Shown: positions 11,424 to 22,335 of the stretch, piece by piece | Numbering within the stretch: position 1 is the first letter of the stretch | How the letters are laid out: each line of letters begins with the position of its first letter | Assembly: GCA_004369045.1 (NCBI GenBank) | Contig: ML213504.1 | Coordinates: 1,397,508 to 1,461,507, forward strand | Reading direction: 5' to 3' | Length of the DNA: 64,000 nucleotides | Origin: Heliocybe sulcata | Taxonomy: Eukaryota; Basidiomycota; Agaricomycetes; Gloeophyllales; Gloeophyllaceae | Translations under genes and position numbers: made by a program | Notes under the pieces: generated by a model | The model's input: the letters and a program-made list of their open reading frames with translations, nothing else | What the model was told of the DNA's origin: nothing | Databases searched by the model: none

Positions 11424-14085
11424 ATGAGTTGGACCAAGATGTCTCTCTATCCCCCAAGCACTTCCTACGGCCAGATGTCTTATCCTCAACAGGGTTACAT
11501 GCATCGTGCCCCTCCGACGATGGCTCCCCCATACCAGTATCAGCCCCCGCCTCCTGTCTACCACATGGACCCGAACTCGTTTCGGGAGGACTACTTGCAT
11601 CGTCTCTCGATGCTGAATGTTAATTCCAGACCACTAATCCAGAGCCTCTCGATGATTGCACAGGAACAAAGTCGATGGGCGGAAATCGTGGCGCAATGCA
11701 TCGAAACACATATACGACGGGTGAGCATCTTCCTCCATTCTTTGCGTTACTCTTTACTTCTTGCTGCATGCTTGACATGGTTGTTGTCGTTGGGAATGTT
11801 CGAACAATAGAAAAAAGAACGATTGTCGCCAGGAAGTCATGTACCTAGTAGCAGTAGTTTCCGCATCCTGAGCAAAAGACAACTGAGTGGCTTTGTGGCC
11901 GTCGTCGTACGGCGAGGAGGACGCGCTGCTCTGGCGCGGTAGTCGCGGCTCCTGTTCCGCACCGCTCGTTGTCTGACGCCCGCGCTTGTCCCTTGCCTCA
12001 TGCTTCTTCATCGTCCCTTGCTGTGCGGAGTGCTGACTCATGCTTGCCATATTTGGTAATTCTTAGGCTTCCCCTTGGATGAAATTGCCCGCGTTCTACC
12101 TGCTCGATGCCATCTCAAAGAATGTCTACGAGCCGTATGCTCGCCATTTCACCCCCTTCGTTATCCCCTTGTTCCTTGAAACCTATGAACAGGTCGACCA
12201 GAGTACCCGCAGCAAGATGGAAGAAATGCTCCTGACGTGGCGCTCGGGTGCCCCGAATGGCAAGGAACTCTTCGGCGTCGGCCCGCAAGTCAGCATCGAA
12301 CGCGCTATCTGGGGTGGCGGGGACTCGGGCTACGGTGCTGATGTGAGTAGTCCCTCGACGAAGCGTTCCAGTCCACTCAAGCAGCGCCGGCAGTCCTCTC
12401 GGGCGCCTCGAAATGGAGGCACGGCGGCTCCTGTCTCGAAAGCGCAAGTGCTCAGCGAGCTCGACTTCACTCTGAGTCAACGGGAACGATCTGTGCACCA
12501 GAATCCATATGATACGACGGCACAGAATCATGTCAATGTCTTGCGACAAGTGAGGCGTCCCCACTCGTCCGCATCGAGAATCGTCCTGACCGCGCGTCCT
12601 TTACAGTTGCGCTCGCTAGTGGAAGCTGGAGTGTCTCAAGACGAACTTCGTGAGGTTCTAAATCAGCTCCGGGCGCTGACGAGAACGATGCCACCTCCTG
12701 CCGTTGCTCAGCCACCATCATATCAGACTCCTCCCCCTCAGCCTTCAGTACCTCAATATCCTCCCGCCCCTGCTGTCTTGTTGCAACCTACGGCATACGG
12801 TGTGGCTCCATCACAGCCTTCTTATCCTCAACAGCCGTCGTACTCTACACCATCTACTGAGACCAAGTCGTGGCCGTCGTCCCTGCCTCCGGCCAGTGCT
12901 TTATTGCAGAGTAACAGTGCTCCTGCGCCTGTTCCGGCTGCTGCTCCTGTCCCCGTAGTCGGACCGTCCTCATTACCTTTGAATAACATTGAGAACCTGT
13001 TCAGTGCTCTCGTAAAGGCAGGCGTTGTTTCCTCGAACAACGGAAGACCAGTTGGTGCAGGTGCTACTGCCAAAGCTGAGGATGTGAAGTCTGGGGAAGT
13101 CGATCCTGCCCGTCAGGCTTCGCGGGATTACAGACAGGCTGTACTGAGTCAGAAGATCAAGCTGACCAATGCGGACATTACGAAGTGAGTGTCTCTCTAA
13201 GCCATCTCTATGTGTTCTAACATTACGTTGTAGACAACGTCCACAAGTAGTTCCGTTCTTGTACGATCGTCTTTCCTCCCAGTGTAAACAATGTGGCCTG
13301 CGTTTTTCGGACAATTCTATAGGGAAGAAGAAGCTGGAGGAACATTTAGACATGCACTTCAGACAGAATCGTAAGGCAAGCCAGAACGTCGGCCGTGGGC
13401 ACAGCCGCAGTTGGTTCATCGGTGTGGAGGTATGTTCCGCTCTGATTAATGCTTGACGCGGATACTGATCGATGTTTGACAGGATTGGATACACGAAATT
13501 TCAGATAGCAAAGGCAAGGGTCGTGCAGACCGCCGGTTGACTGCTAAGGAAACTGCGGCCGCGGCCGCTAAAGAAGAGGAAGCTGTCTTGCGAGCGTCTC
13601 ACGTTGTGGTGCCCCCTGGAGACGAGGCAAAGCCGATATCCTGTCCAATTTGTAAGGAAACCTTGCCGTCTGAATTCCTTGAAGATGAGGAGGAGTGGGT
13701 ATGGAAGAATGCTGTAAAGAAAGATGACCGAGTAAGTGGTCTGTGCTCGACATACGATGGAACTCTTACTCATACGTTACGCTACAAGATCTACCATGCA
13801 ACGTGTCTTGCCGAGGCTGTGAAGTCCAACAGGGTGGCTGCCCTCCTGCTCAGTGAGAAGGCGAGTCGGAGTCGCTCTGTTACTCCAGATAGGTTGGCAT
13901 TGCGGACGACGCCACCTCGGGGTGGCAAGGCTGACGCAAGTGGAAGTGTAAGAATTCCAGTGTCACCGTCAACGCAGTCCAGGTTTGCAGGCACGAAACG
14001 TAAGGCCGATGATCCTGACAGTCCCACCAACGAGAGCGGAGGAACGCCGCCTATGAAGAAGATGACTATCTCGACGGCGGCTTGA
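11424..14085 (+). CDS. PCF11: pre-mRNA cleavage complex II protein Pcf11
   Basis: Subunit of cleavage factor IA that links RNA polymerase II CTD to mRNA 3'-end cleavage and termination. 699 aa; exons 11424-11720, 12067-12549, 12607-13184, 13234-13429, 13483-13731, 13789-14085. The N-terminal CTD-interaction domain (about residues 35-165) includes RPLIQSLSMIAQEQ and LPAFYLLDAISKNV. A Pro/Gln-rich middle follows. The C-terminus has a first zinc finger (CKQCGLRF...HLDMHFRQN), the Clp1-contact WFIGVEDWI, and a second zinc knuckle CPICKETL...YHATC. Intron 1 (346 bp) is far longer than any other here and falls inside the CID. Introns 2 and 5 are 57 bp each and stop-free in frame. An in-frame ATG at 11439 is an alternative start. 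Confidence 0.9.
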
Positions 14086-14372
14086 GTTTGGAAGGGTTGA
14101 CTGATCTTCACATTGGTGGAATAATGGACATAACATCCCATTGCATCGTCATCTACATTCATATCCATTACTAGCATTGCATTGCATCTGTATAACTAAG
14201 CATTGCACGGCATAGACCAATATATTATTTTTAATTTGGCTATACATAACTGAATGACGCCGGACGATGCACGGAGGCACTACCGACTTAGAATACACCG
14301 AGATAACATGCTCTGCCGTATGGCCAGCGCTGTAGATACCAGGTCTTCATCCTTGCACCTCACTGGGCCAGA

Positions 14373-15584
14373 ATGACTGACAGGATGAAGTCTCTAGGAA
14401 GCCTGAGAGATCTGAAGAAGATTGGCTTCATCGTACCGTCTTCAAACACTGCGCTGGAGCCTATAACGGTGCACATTATAGAGCAAGTTGCTGGGCATGT
14501 GTCCATGCATTTCAGTAGAGTCCCCGTCCGGACGCTCGACACGGACGAGAAGAGCGTGGCGCAATTCGGCACGGAGAAGATGCTGGAAAGCGCAGTGCTG
14601 CTAGCGGACTCGGACTTGGATGCCGTTCTGTGGAATGGGACGTCAGCGAGCTGGAGCGGAAAAGGGTTGCAAGCGGACGTTACGCTCTCGGAGGAGATAA
14701 CAAAGGCTACGGGCCTGCCGTGCTCGACATCCACGTTGGCGCAAGTTGAGGTATTAAAGAAGTATGGAGTGAAGCGGCTCTCCCTCACCGGACCTTATGT
14801 CGATGGACCGATGCGAGGCCTGGTAGCCTTCTACCAGGGACTGGGCTATGAAGTTTTGAAAACATCACAGATGAACGAGAGGAATAACGTGGTTTTTGGA
14901 AATACGCCCTTGGTGCGCATTAAGGAGCTGATCAGAGAGGCGGACCATCCAGATGCGGAGTGCATCGTGGTGGCTTGCACGAATTGGCCCGCTGCGCTAG
15001 TTGTGCAGGAGATGGAGGCCGAGCTCGGGAAGCCGATTTACGACAGCGTCTGTGTGACGTTGTGGAAAGCTCTGGGGATGGTCGGGGTGGGTATTCCGCT
15101 GTTTGGCTGGGGAGGGCTGTTGCAGGATGATCCCATCTTGAAGAAGATGGAAGACGTGCTCGAGATCCTGTTGACATGCTGCGCTGCAAGCCGCACCACC
15201 CTGCGACTGGACTTTTTGCAAAAGAATTGTCACGTCGACACCGTCTGTGCGGAGGCCTGCGCAGCAGGCATCGCACAGCTGAAACTTAATTCCTCCCTCA
15301 ATCAGCGGGCTATGCAGACAGTGCAGTGGCTGGAGAGGACTCACCAGATTCTAGTACAGAACGACCTGGCAAACACAGATATCCCGCCGCCGAAAGCGTT
15401 GATGGACGTGTATGCTGTCAGGGCGCAGATGCTTGCGCCGCTGGTGAGGGGTGACGAAATCTACGGGTGGATCTCAGTGCACCAGGTCGGGAAGACGAGG
15501 GTGTGGACGGAGGACGAAATTGGGGAGCTGAGGGAGGCTGTGGAGAGGGTGAACGGAATATTGAGAACCGCTGGATGGATATAG
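14373..15584 (+). CDS. Asp/Glu racemase-superfamily (AMDase/maleate isomerase-like) domain fused to a GAF domain
   Basis: Single-exon 403-aa protein. Residues about 12-250 look like the Asp/Glu/hydantoin racemase superfamily that includes maleate cis-trans isomerase and arylmalonate decarboxylase: KIGFIVPSSNTALEP, DAVLWNGTSASW and VVACTNWPAA. Most isomerases and racemases use two cysteines. Here the first position reads NGTSASW with no cysteine, as in the single-cysteine decarboxylase, while the second cysteine (ACTNWP) is present. Residues about 255-400 resemble a GAF domain (HQILVQNDL, DVYAVRAQMLAPLVRGDEIYGWISVHQ, WTEDEIGELREAVERVNGIL). The reaction and ligand are unknown. The lack of introns contrasts with its intron-rich neighbours and could reflect acquisition by horizontal transfer. 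The family call is from motif recognition, not a search. Confidence 0.7.
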   Translation: MTDRMKSLGSLRDLKKIGFIVPSSNTALEPITVHIIEQVAGHVSMHFSRVPVRTLDTDEKSVAQFGTEKMLESAVLLADSDLDAVLWNGTSASWSGKGLQADVTLSEEITKATGLPCSTSTLAQVEVLKKYGVKRLSLTGPYVDGPMRGLVAFYQGLGYEVLKTSQMNERNNVVFGNTPLVRIKELIREADHPDAECIVVACTNWPAALVVQEMEAELGKPIYDSVCVTLWKALGMVGVGIPLFGWGGLLQDDPILKKMEDVLEILLTCCAASRTTLRLDFLQKNCHVDTVCAEACAAGIAQLKLNSSLNQRAMQTVQWLERTHQILVQNDLANTDIPPPKALMDVYAVRAQMLAPLVRGDEIYGWISVHQVGKTRVWTEDEIGELREAVERVNGILRTAGWI

Positions 15585-15924
15585 AAAACAATGAGGAGCC
15601 TTGAGCTGGGATGCGCATTCTCACCTGTCTGCGAGAATAATAGATTTATTCAACTGCGCAGATGACCCAGACCATCGGCACTATAGAGGGGAATACCCCC
15701 GTAAGTCTTCCTATGGCCCATGCGGAAGCAGTGGGAAGGATTTGAATTCCGAGGGCTTCTAATTGTATTAGAGTAGAAACATCGTTAGATCCAATCATAG
15801 TGCGCAAATATTCCAGAGATTACCGTGGCGTCGCCGAGAGTTGGCACGCGTTTGGCGCGCGATGGTCTGTTCCCCAGGTGTGGTGAATAGTGAGTGCCTT
15901 GATTCCACTGGGGATCCAGATGCA
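15585..15924. other. intergenic region left of duplication arm A
   Basis: About 340 bp with no supported gene. Similarity to arm B begins near 15925, so this is probably just outside the duplicated unit. Confidence 0.5.
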
Positions 15925-16394
15925 TACAATCGTAATCGTCTGTGTTGAGCCCTATGTCCACTTACCGACCACTTTTGCTTCCGTCCTGGAGGTGGACGGG
16001 CACTCGAGCGGGCAGAGGAGGAGCAGCGGTGGCCATCTCTCAGAGAGAAATATCTGGAGGAGGGCCCAGGCAAACTAGAAGGAACATCAGAGGATGAAAA
16101 TTTCTTCAAGACCATAAAAGATTGACAAGGCTCCAGACGCATGCGTCGACTTCTCGCCTGCGCGCCTGCATATCAATATCCTACCTGAATACCAACGGCA
16201 GCTGGAGCAGGAAACTTATGGACCGAGCGATCAGATATCTCCAGGAGCAGGATCTCGACGCCGTCTGGCTGGGACATGATCCAAGGAATGACAATGCCAG
16301 AAGATTCTATACGCTGCTGGGTTATCACGACGTTCCAGCTGGAGCCCCTTACGGGAACATGTGCCTCCGTTTCGCAGACTGGAAGAATTCTTGA
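15925..16394 (+). pseudogene. GNAT acetyltransferase pseudogene (arm A copy)
   Basis: Broken copy of the intact GNAT gene at 37735-38367. Similarity starts at codon ~41 of the intact copy (PYVxLPTTFA), so the N-terminal part is missing. A 46-nt deletion after the LEVD codons removes the equivalent of ETKDVVGYCAGTTDT and shifts the frame. Two further 2-nt deletions are visible: one after the KFFKTI equivalent, and one inside the acetyl-CoA loop (intact copy QRQGWGRK). The C-terminal segment (GHDPRNDNARRFY, YGNMCLRFADWK) is still readable but has no start. It is convergent with the photolyase, which ends 80 bp away, as in arm B. Confidence 0.88.
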
Positions 16395-16474
16395 TGTCAA
16401 AGGGTAGGAAGTTAAGGACCTCGCTCCTCCATCCATTTGATCAATTAATATGATGTGTGTCTGAAACAATGAAA

Positions 16475-18880
16475 TCATTCTTCCCCTGGATTCTTATAAC
16501 GCCTGAGAGCTCTCTTTCTGGCTTCTTCATGCTTGATGAGTGGCAGTGGATAGCCTAACTTAACAGCGACTTTCTCCGAGGGCTTATGGATGTCTGGGTA
16601 GTTTGAGCTCATTGTCATCTGTTTTACTTGGCACAACTCTTACCTGGACCTCTCAGATCCCGTAACTCAGGCACGAAGTGTCGAATATATTCACCGGTAG
16701 GGTCAGCCTAGACAATATCAACTCTTTAGCATCTTCTTTCGAGGAACCCAAAGATAACGCACCTTCTCGCTTTGTGAATAAGGGTTGAATATCCTGAAAT
16801 ACGGCTGGGGGTCTACGCCAGTACTGGCGCACCATTGCCAACCACCATTGTTCGACGCCAAGTCCCCATCCACCAAGTTCTCGATGAAATACTGCTCGGC
16901 ACAGTTCAAAACGACTCTGTTGCAAGCGAAGGGGGAAAACGAAATACCCTCTCGCCCAACCTCCAATCAATCATGAGATCCTTAACAAGGTACATTGATG
17001 TAATCATCCTCAGCCGGTTATGCATCCACCCTGAATATCAGTCAGCGTTCTGGCGAGAGAGCTAAAACGGAGAACGGAACCCATAGTGTTGAGCTGTCTC
17101 ATTCCGGCGTCGACAATGGGCACCCCTGTTCTGCCTTCCTTCCAAGCTTGCAGATGCTCCTCATTCATCTCCCATATAACATTCGCATACTTCTCTTGAA
17201 AAGGACGGCCCATCGAAACGCGGGGGTAAGCGGCAAGCACATGGTTGTAGAAGTCTCGCCAGGCTGAATCGCTCGTCTTGACGCAATACCTGTTAAAAGG
17301 TAGGAGTCCACGCACCGATCTCCATTAACCATGTCCCAAGTGAGGTATCTCGCGTTGCTTGAACTTTCTTCACCCCCTGTAAGTTCATGGCATGCCGGAC
17401 GCACTCTCTTGCAGATATAACTCCAGCCGCAAGGTACGGACTGACAGGTATGTCAGAGATGGCAAGGAACACGCAGACACGAGTGCCATCGCACCTGATC
17501 CTTGACGTTGTATCTTTATCCGCTTTGTCCCTGGAATCCTTATAGACGAGTGCCCGACTCTTCTTGTCAGACATCTCAGCGCCCTCGGACAGAGGATTGG
17601 AGGGGCCCATCTGCGAACTTCGGGCCTTCGCATGCAGGAATCTGTCAAGCATCTGGACGTGTAAGTCACACTGAGAGAGAAACTTTAAAAGGCAATTTAC
17701 CTGTCTGGCAGCATCTTCGCCTGCAGGCCACATCTCCCGCATCTTCTCTCGGTCCTTGCATTCGAAGCCATGCACATAATCGGGAATATCCACGTCGAAC
17801 AGAGCCTTTAGCGTCGGATTGGAGTAGATATCTTCCGAGTTTCGCTTCGGCAACGGCGCTTCCTCGATCCACTTAAGATTAGAGTTCAAGGTAGCAAGCC
17901 AGTTGCGCTGCCACGGGGAGTAGACCTGGAAGCGCACAAAGCCCATCACTAACTCGCCGTCAATGTAGGAATTTTCCGACGGACCGTATAGACACGTCCA
18001 CCCTGGGTTAGGACAATTCCTGGATCCACCAAGCATCTATCGTGCATGAACTCAACCTTAATCCCAGCCGCTTTCGCTAGCTCGCAGACCCTGATATCTC
18101 TCCTCAACTCGTCGAATTCGTATTCAATGTTTCCAAACAGGTGACAAGCTTTCCATTCCTGTAGAAGAGCAACGATATGTTCTGGAATGGTGCGTCGCGG
18201 AGTATGGACCGTAACGTAGAGAGGTATATGCAGGGAGGCAAGTCGAGTCTAGCACGGGTATATCACGATAATCAGCAGATATACATGAGGAGCCGAAGCC
18301 GAAATGTTCACCTTGATATCTTTCAGATTTCTGAGAGTGAAGTCGATCCTCCTTGGGCTTCGGTCGTGAGCAAGATAGTCTTGAGGGCTAATTATGAAGA
18401 TTACAACCACCGGCATTCCGTCTTTCTGGGCTTGGGTCGATGCACGAGAGAGCGCTCGGTTATCAGAGACTACAAGCCGGCCAACGTTAGAAAAGTCATA
18501 CCAAGCTGATTGTAGCACGCACTCCTGAGATCTTCCATCCTCATCCAGTACACAACCGCCTCGCCTTTCGGGGAACTCTTCACCCCGTTATTAGCAGCTT
18601 GCAAAAGCTTCTTTAGTGGCGGTTCTGCGTCTGCGATGGCTGCGGCTTCAACTGTTGCGATTCTCCTGGGTAAGAAAGCACCATCTTTCTTGCTCTTCTT
18701 GGCCGAACGTCCGTCCTCGTCCCCTGCGTCTTGCAAGCTATCTTTGACCACTTGAGCCATTCCAGCTACGTGAGCCAAGCCTGCTGCCAGCACCCCGAGA
18801 CCTGCAGCAGGAGACCTTGCGCGCTTCGACATCGCGACCGACAGTCTGAGGACGGATCGACGCGTAGCAGTCCGCAACAT
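16475..18880 (-). CDS. PHR1: class I CPD DNA photolyase, intact copy (arm A)
   Basis: Light-driven flavoenzyme that splits cyclobutane pyrimidine dimers. 621 aa, eleven exons: 18880-18523, 18469-18312, 18248-17985, 17925-17701, 17652-17495, 17440-17316, 17263-17081, 17030-16948, 16891-16763, 16707-16644, 16593-16475. N-terminal antenna domain: [22 protein letters not shown] domain: [56 protein letters not shown] and [14 protein letters not shown]. Tryptophans matching the E. coli substrate-contact positions (AWRDF and GGWQW) are present. The first ATG gives an Arg-rich, mitochondrial-type leader; the internal ATG at 18832 starts MSKRARS, so dual targeting as in yeast Phr1 is possible. The ATGs are preceded by a TATATATA run and a TCACGTGA box. 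It is one arm of the inverted duplication. Confidence 0.92.
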
Positions 18881-18903
18881 TCAGTGCATTGACAAGGGAC
18901 AGC

Positions 18904-18913
18904 ATATATATAC
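18904..18913 (-). promoter_or_regulatory. TATA-rich run upstream of photolyase A
   Basis: An alternating TA run lies about 25-35 bp upstream of the first photolyase ATG. It could be a TATA box serving transcripts that begin near or after the first ATG and use the internal ATG at 18832. Arm B lacks this run. Confidence 0.35.
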
Positions 18914-18987
18914 ATGCATGATGACTGACAGGCGTACCGACCGATGACCCCATACCCGTCTCGGATCGGCGAACACGATCGGACACC

Positions 18988-18995
18988 TCACGTGA
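18988..18995. promoter_or_regulatory. TCACGTGA palindrome upstream of photolyase A
   Basis: Perfect 8-bp palindrome with a CACGTG core, 108 bp upstream of the photolyase start. The same element sits 89 bp upstream of the arm B copy (35191-35198) while most flanking bases differ. CACGTG is the usual site for bHLH and some bZIP regulators in fungi. A role in light or damage control is inference. Confidence 0.45.
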
Positions 18996-19084
18996 CCAAC
19001 GCCGCCTCCTCTATGATTAATACTTGTAGGGCAAAATATCCTAACGAAAACAAGATTTATGAAGCATTGCACTTGACCATAGTC

Positions 19085-19992
19085 TTAATCCAGGTCGAAT
19101 TCATCGTCGTCGTGATTTTGACTGCGGATATGCTGACGAGCGGGTTGTGAAACGTTGTAGGTCGGTTGAGAAGCACTTGAGGACTCCTTCTGGATTACAC
19201 CTGCGGTTTACTTAGACTAATTGAACGGGATAGGCGCTAGGTGCTACATACCACACTGGATCAAGCGCAGTTCCAGTACAGCGGTGTCGAAGGCATCACT
19301 GTTCCCCAGCTCCTCGAAACCAATTATCCTGATAGGAACAGTACATGAGAACCAATACCATCGCAGCACAAGAGGGGAAGGACTTGCCGGTCTTTAGAGA
19401 CCCCGTTCTTGAACGAGATCACGCAAGGAAGCACCTTGACGGACAATCTCTCCACTAGCCAAGGAACGTTCTCGACAAAGACGCGGATAAAACGGGTGGA
19501 GAAATATTTGGGTGCCAGTGTCTATATGCGTTCATGAGCAGGACGGAACAGTGGCCTGACCGATCGGCACCTACAGCAAGGTGCTTGTCCATGATCTCAC
19601 ACCGTCTGAAGTTGGAGTGGAAGAAATGTATGACGCAGCGAGGCTCATTGCTAGTTCGTAGTAGCAGTCAGAGCCTGATTGCATGCCAAGGAGCCATATT
19701 GACTCACGCACTTATCCGCATGACCTCCTTCTCATCCTTGATCTCCATGTACGTCCCATGTCCGGTTCCTTTCATATCCCGAACCCGCTCCATCCTGCAA
19801 CATGACTATAGCATCAGCTCTATGGTCTTGCGGTGCAGAGGTCGGTTAGCCAGGAACGTCACCTCACTCTCGCTTCAGGGCTTCGATCCCTTGCTCTCGT
19901 GCAGCATAGTCCTCGTTCTCGAGCTCCGCCTCCAGCTCCGCAAACAACTGCTCGTCGTCGTCGACATCTTGCTCCGATGTCGACGAAGACAT
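19085..19992 (-). CDS. PLP1: thioredoxin-like phosducin family protein (TXNDC9/Plp1)
   Basis: Phosducin-like co-chaperone that works with the CCT/TRiC chaperonin on tubulin and actin folding. 204 aa, six exons: 19992-19868, 19794-19708, 19650-19575, 19521-19388, 19328-19252, 19200-19085. An acidic helical N-terminus (DVDDDEQLFAELEAELENED) leads into a thioredoxin fold with CVIHFFHSNFRRCEIMDKHL, RFIRVFVENVPWLVERL and VKVLPCVISFKNG. The redox CxxC is absent, as expected for this family. Intron 4 begins GC instead of GT (CCG|GCAAGT); no GT alternative keeps the reading frame of IIGFEELGNSD. The ATG at 19992 opens the family-typical N-terminus; upstream in-frame sequence has no conserved features. 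Confidence 0.9.
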
Positions 19993-20483
19993 GTTGGCGG
20001 GATTAGTGACATGAGAGACGAGACCGTCGATCTTCGCGTTGTAGCTGGGGTGGAATGTCAACAGCATTCTGCACGACCGGTCGATGCATACATACCTCAT
20101 TGTGTATACTTGACAGTTAAAACCTAGTTGTCTCTGCGCAATTGTCAAGAACCAAGCAAGGAGTGAGAGGACAAGCTGGCTCACGGTTAAGGCAGCGCTC
20201 CTGCTGACTGCATTCGGCAGCTCAGTTACTTGATTGGTCACTTGTCACCCACACAGTCACTCTTCCGTCGATCATCGTGAATTAACTCCCACTTTGCTAT
20301 CGTTCTCATGCATGCCTAAGTGTATCTTCTGGATTCGGCCGTTGTTCGCATAATGCGCAGTATACGGTATCAGGCACGGATAAGCATATGATGGTGGATC
20401 GTAATCCTTGACTGCGCGCGGAGAAATCGAGTGAGGTATATCTTATTACTCAGTCTGATATGTGTAATACTGAACCCACGCAT
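19993..20483. other. divergent intergenic region, PLP1 / M61 peptidase
   Basis: 491 bp between divergent genes, presumably both promoters. I see no gene or repeat. Confidence 0.5.
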
Positions 20484-22335
20484 ATGAGAATGCGCTGGCT
20501 CTTTACAACCACGACACTTCTCATTCATTTACTCCCTTCACTGGTGCAGGCAAGCCGGTTCGAAGCCCCAGATGATCTTCCACCGGCCCTGAACCTCACT
20601 CTAACACCGCTCTACGATGCGTCCCAGAATATTACCTCCCTCGATGTCCGACTGGTGCTTGAGAACCCGAATCTTGCTGCAAACGACACCCTCGCGACAG
20701 CCTTACTGCAGATAGGGAACGTTCCATGCAACCAATACTCCTCCGACACCATCCGCGCCTCTGACGATTCCGGAGAGCTCGCACTACTTGTTGTGAACGA
20801 TGATGCACACTTTACTCGATTATGGCTACCGCAGCGCGACACCCATGGCTCAGTGACGCTGCAATTCACGGCTCTCCCCAGGTCGGTGGATGAGCACACT
20901 CCCGTGGGTCCACGGGTAGACCTGAGGACCAACGGAGAAGGGATCCTGGGGACTGGAACATGCTTTCTACCCCTTCCTCCGGACAGTGGTCGAAAATACG
21001 ACATCCACTTCTCCTGGGGGGCCGATAGTAGCCCAAAGGGGACCTCGCTAGTCTGGACATTCGGCGAGGGCAATTACGTGCGCAGGCTAGGAACTGCCAA
21101 CGTCCTCGCACAATCTGTGTACGCTGCGGGGCCTTTGAAACGCGTCACCTCTATGCTCCCTCCCGACGAATCCGGCAGAAGAAGAGAGTTCGGGATGTAC
21201 TGGTTTGAGGAGCCCGCTTCGTTCAATGCCACTGAAGTGGCGTTACTCGTCCAGTCGCTGTTCTTCAAGATGGCGCCGTTCTTCGAGGACAGTGAGGACG
21301 TGTATCGTGTTTTCGTTCGCAAGGCCCCCATCGGGGTGGGCGGAAGTGCATATCTCAGGAGCTTCATACTGGAGTACGACGATGTGCATATTATGGAAGA
21401 GGACAAGCTGTTCAATCTTATCGTTCATGAGATGGTGCACGAGTGGCCCAGGATGCAGCAAAGCAGGAAAGATCTGCCGGAAGATCCAGATAGTGCGTGG
21501 TACGAAGAAGGTGGGTTTTCAGGTGGAATATATTGTCTATGCCAGTGGAACCTAATATATGCTCTTGTTTTAAGGTGTCGCGGACTACTACGCCAGCCTC
21601 CTTCCCTACCGATTTGGCCTCCACTCCGACGAAGAATACTTGAGTGACCTGAACAGCGAAGCTCACGCATATTACACAAGCCCTATGGTAAATCTATCCA
21701 TGGAGGAAGCCGCCAGGACTGCATGGCTAGACGGCAATGCGCAACGAGTCCCGTACTACCGCGGCTGCATGTATCTGCTCAAGGTGGATGCGCAGCTCCG
21801 AGCGGCGACTGGAGGGAAGAAGTCGGTTGATGACATCATGCTCGAGCTGCTGAGGCGCAAGTACCGGGGAGAGTATTATGGTATTCATGCCTGGCTAGAG
21901 TGGGTGGAGAGGGAGCTCGGTCCGGTAGCGCTCGCAGACTACGACGCGATGTCCCGCGGCTATCTCATCGTTCCTAGCAAGAATGCGGCTGGCGAGCGCT
22001 TCGAGCTCGTCCGCGCGGACCAAGAGCGATACGAACTAGGATTTGCTACGGATTACCTGTCGAAGGGAGTGATCAGAGGGCTGGTGCCTGGCTCGAGGGC
22101 GGAGAAAGCTGGGGTGAGGAATGGAGACAAGGTCTTGAAGGGTGAGATGCTATGGGCTACCGCGGGTGAGTTAACAAAGAATATGACGTTGACCGTGGAA
22201 AGGGAGGGCGAGGTGCTGCAGTTCGAGTATTGGCCGAGGAGCTACGAGAAGGTGGAGGCATATCAGTGGACTCTGAAGGGAGAGAGAGAGGAATATGATT
22301 ATGTCGACTTCTCGTCCGAGCAGATTACGATGTAG
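20484..22335 (+). CDS. secreted M61-type metallopeptidase with PDZ domain
   Basis: Peptidase of the glycyl-aminopeptidase M61 type, 595 aa, exons 20484-21510 and 21575-22335. The second ATG was preferred because it starts a clean signal peptide (MRMRWLFTTTTLLIHLLPSL); the ATG at 20460 would add eight residues. The zinc motif HEMVHEW lies near residue 314, fitting HExxH followed by E/W as in M61. A downstream glutamate-containing helix (AWYEEGVADYYAS) follows, its GVADYYAS being joined only by splicing. The C-terminal 90 residues contain a PDZ-like stretch (GVIRGLVPGSRAEKAGVRNGD). Several Asn-X-Ser/Thr sites are present. Such proteins are common in Agaricomycetes; the substrate is unknown. Secretion is predicted from the leader only. 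Confidence 0.82.

Noticed and set aside
11754-12050. 98-codon minus-strand frame inside PCF11 intron 1
   Set aside because: It has no recognisable domain, low complexity and sits wholly in an intron; the length is reachable by chance. Kept only as a note under the long-intron finding.
15925-16394. Open frame 16122-16394 as a genuine short GNAT protein
   Set aside because: Comparison with the intact copy at 37735-38367 shows frameshifts and a missing N-terminus, and the frame starts within a shifted segment; it is a pseudogene fragment.
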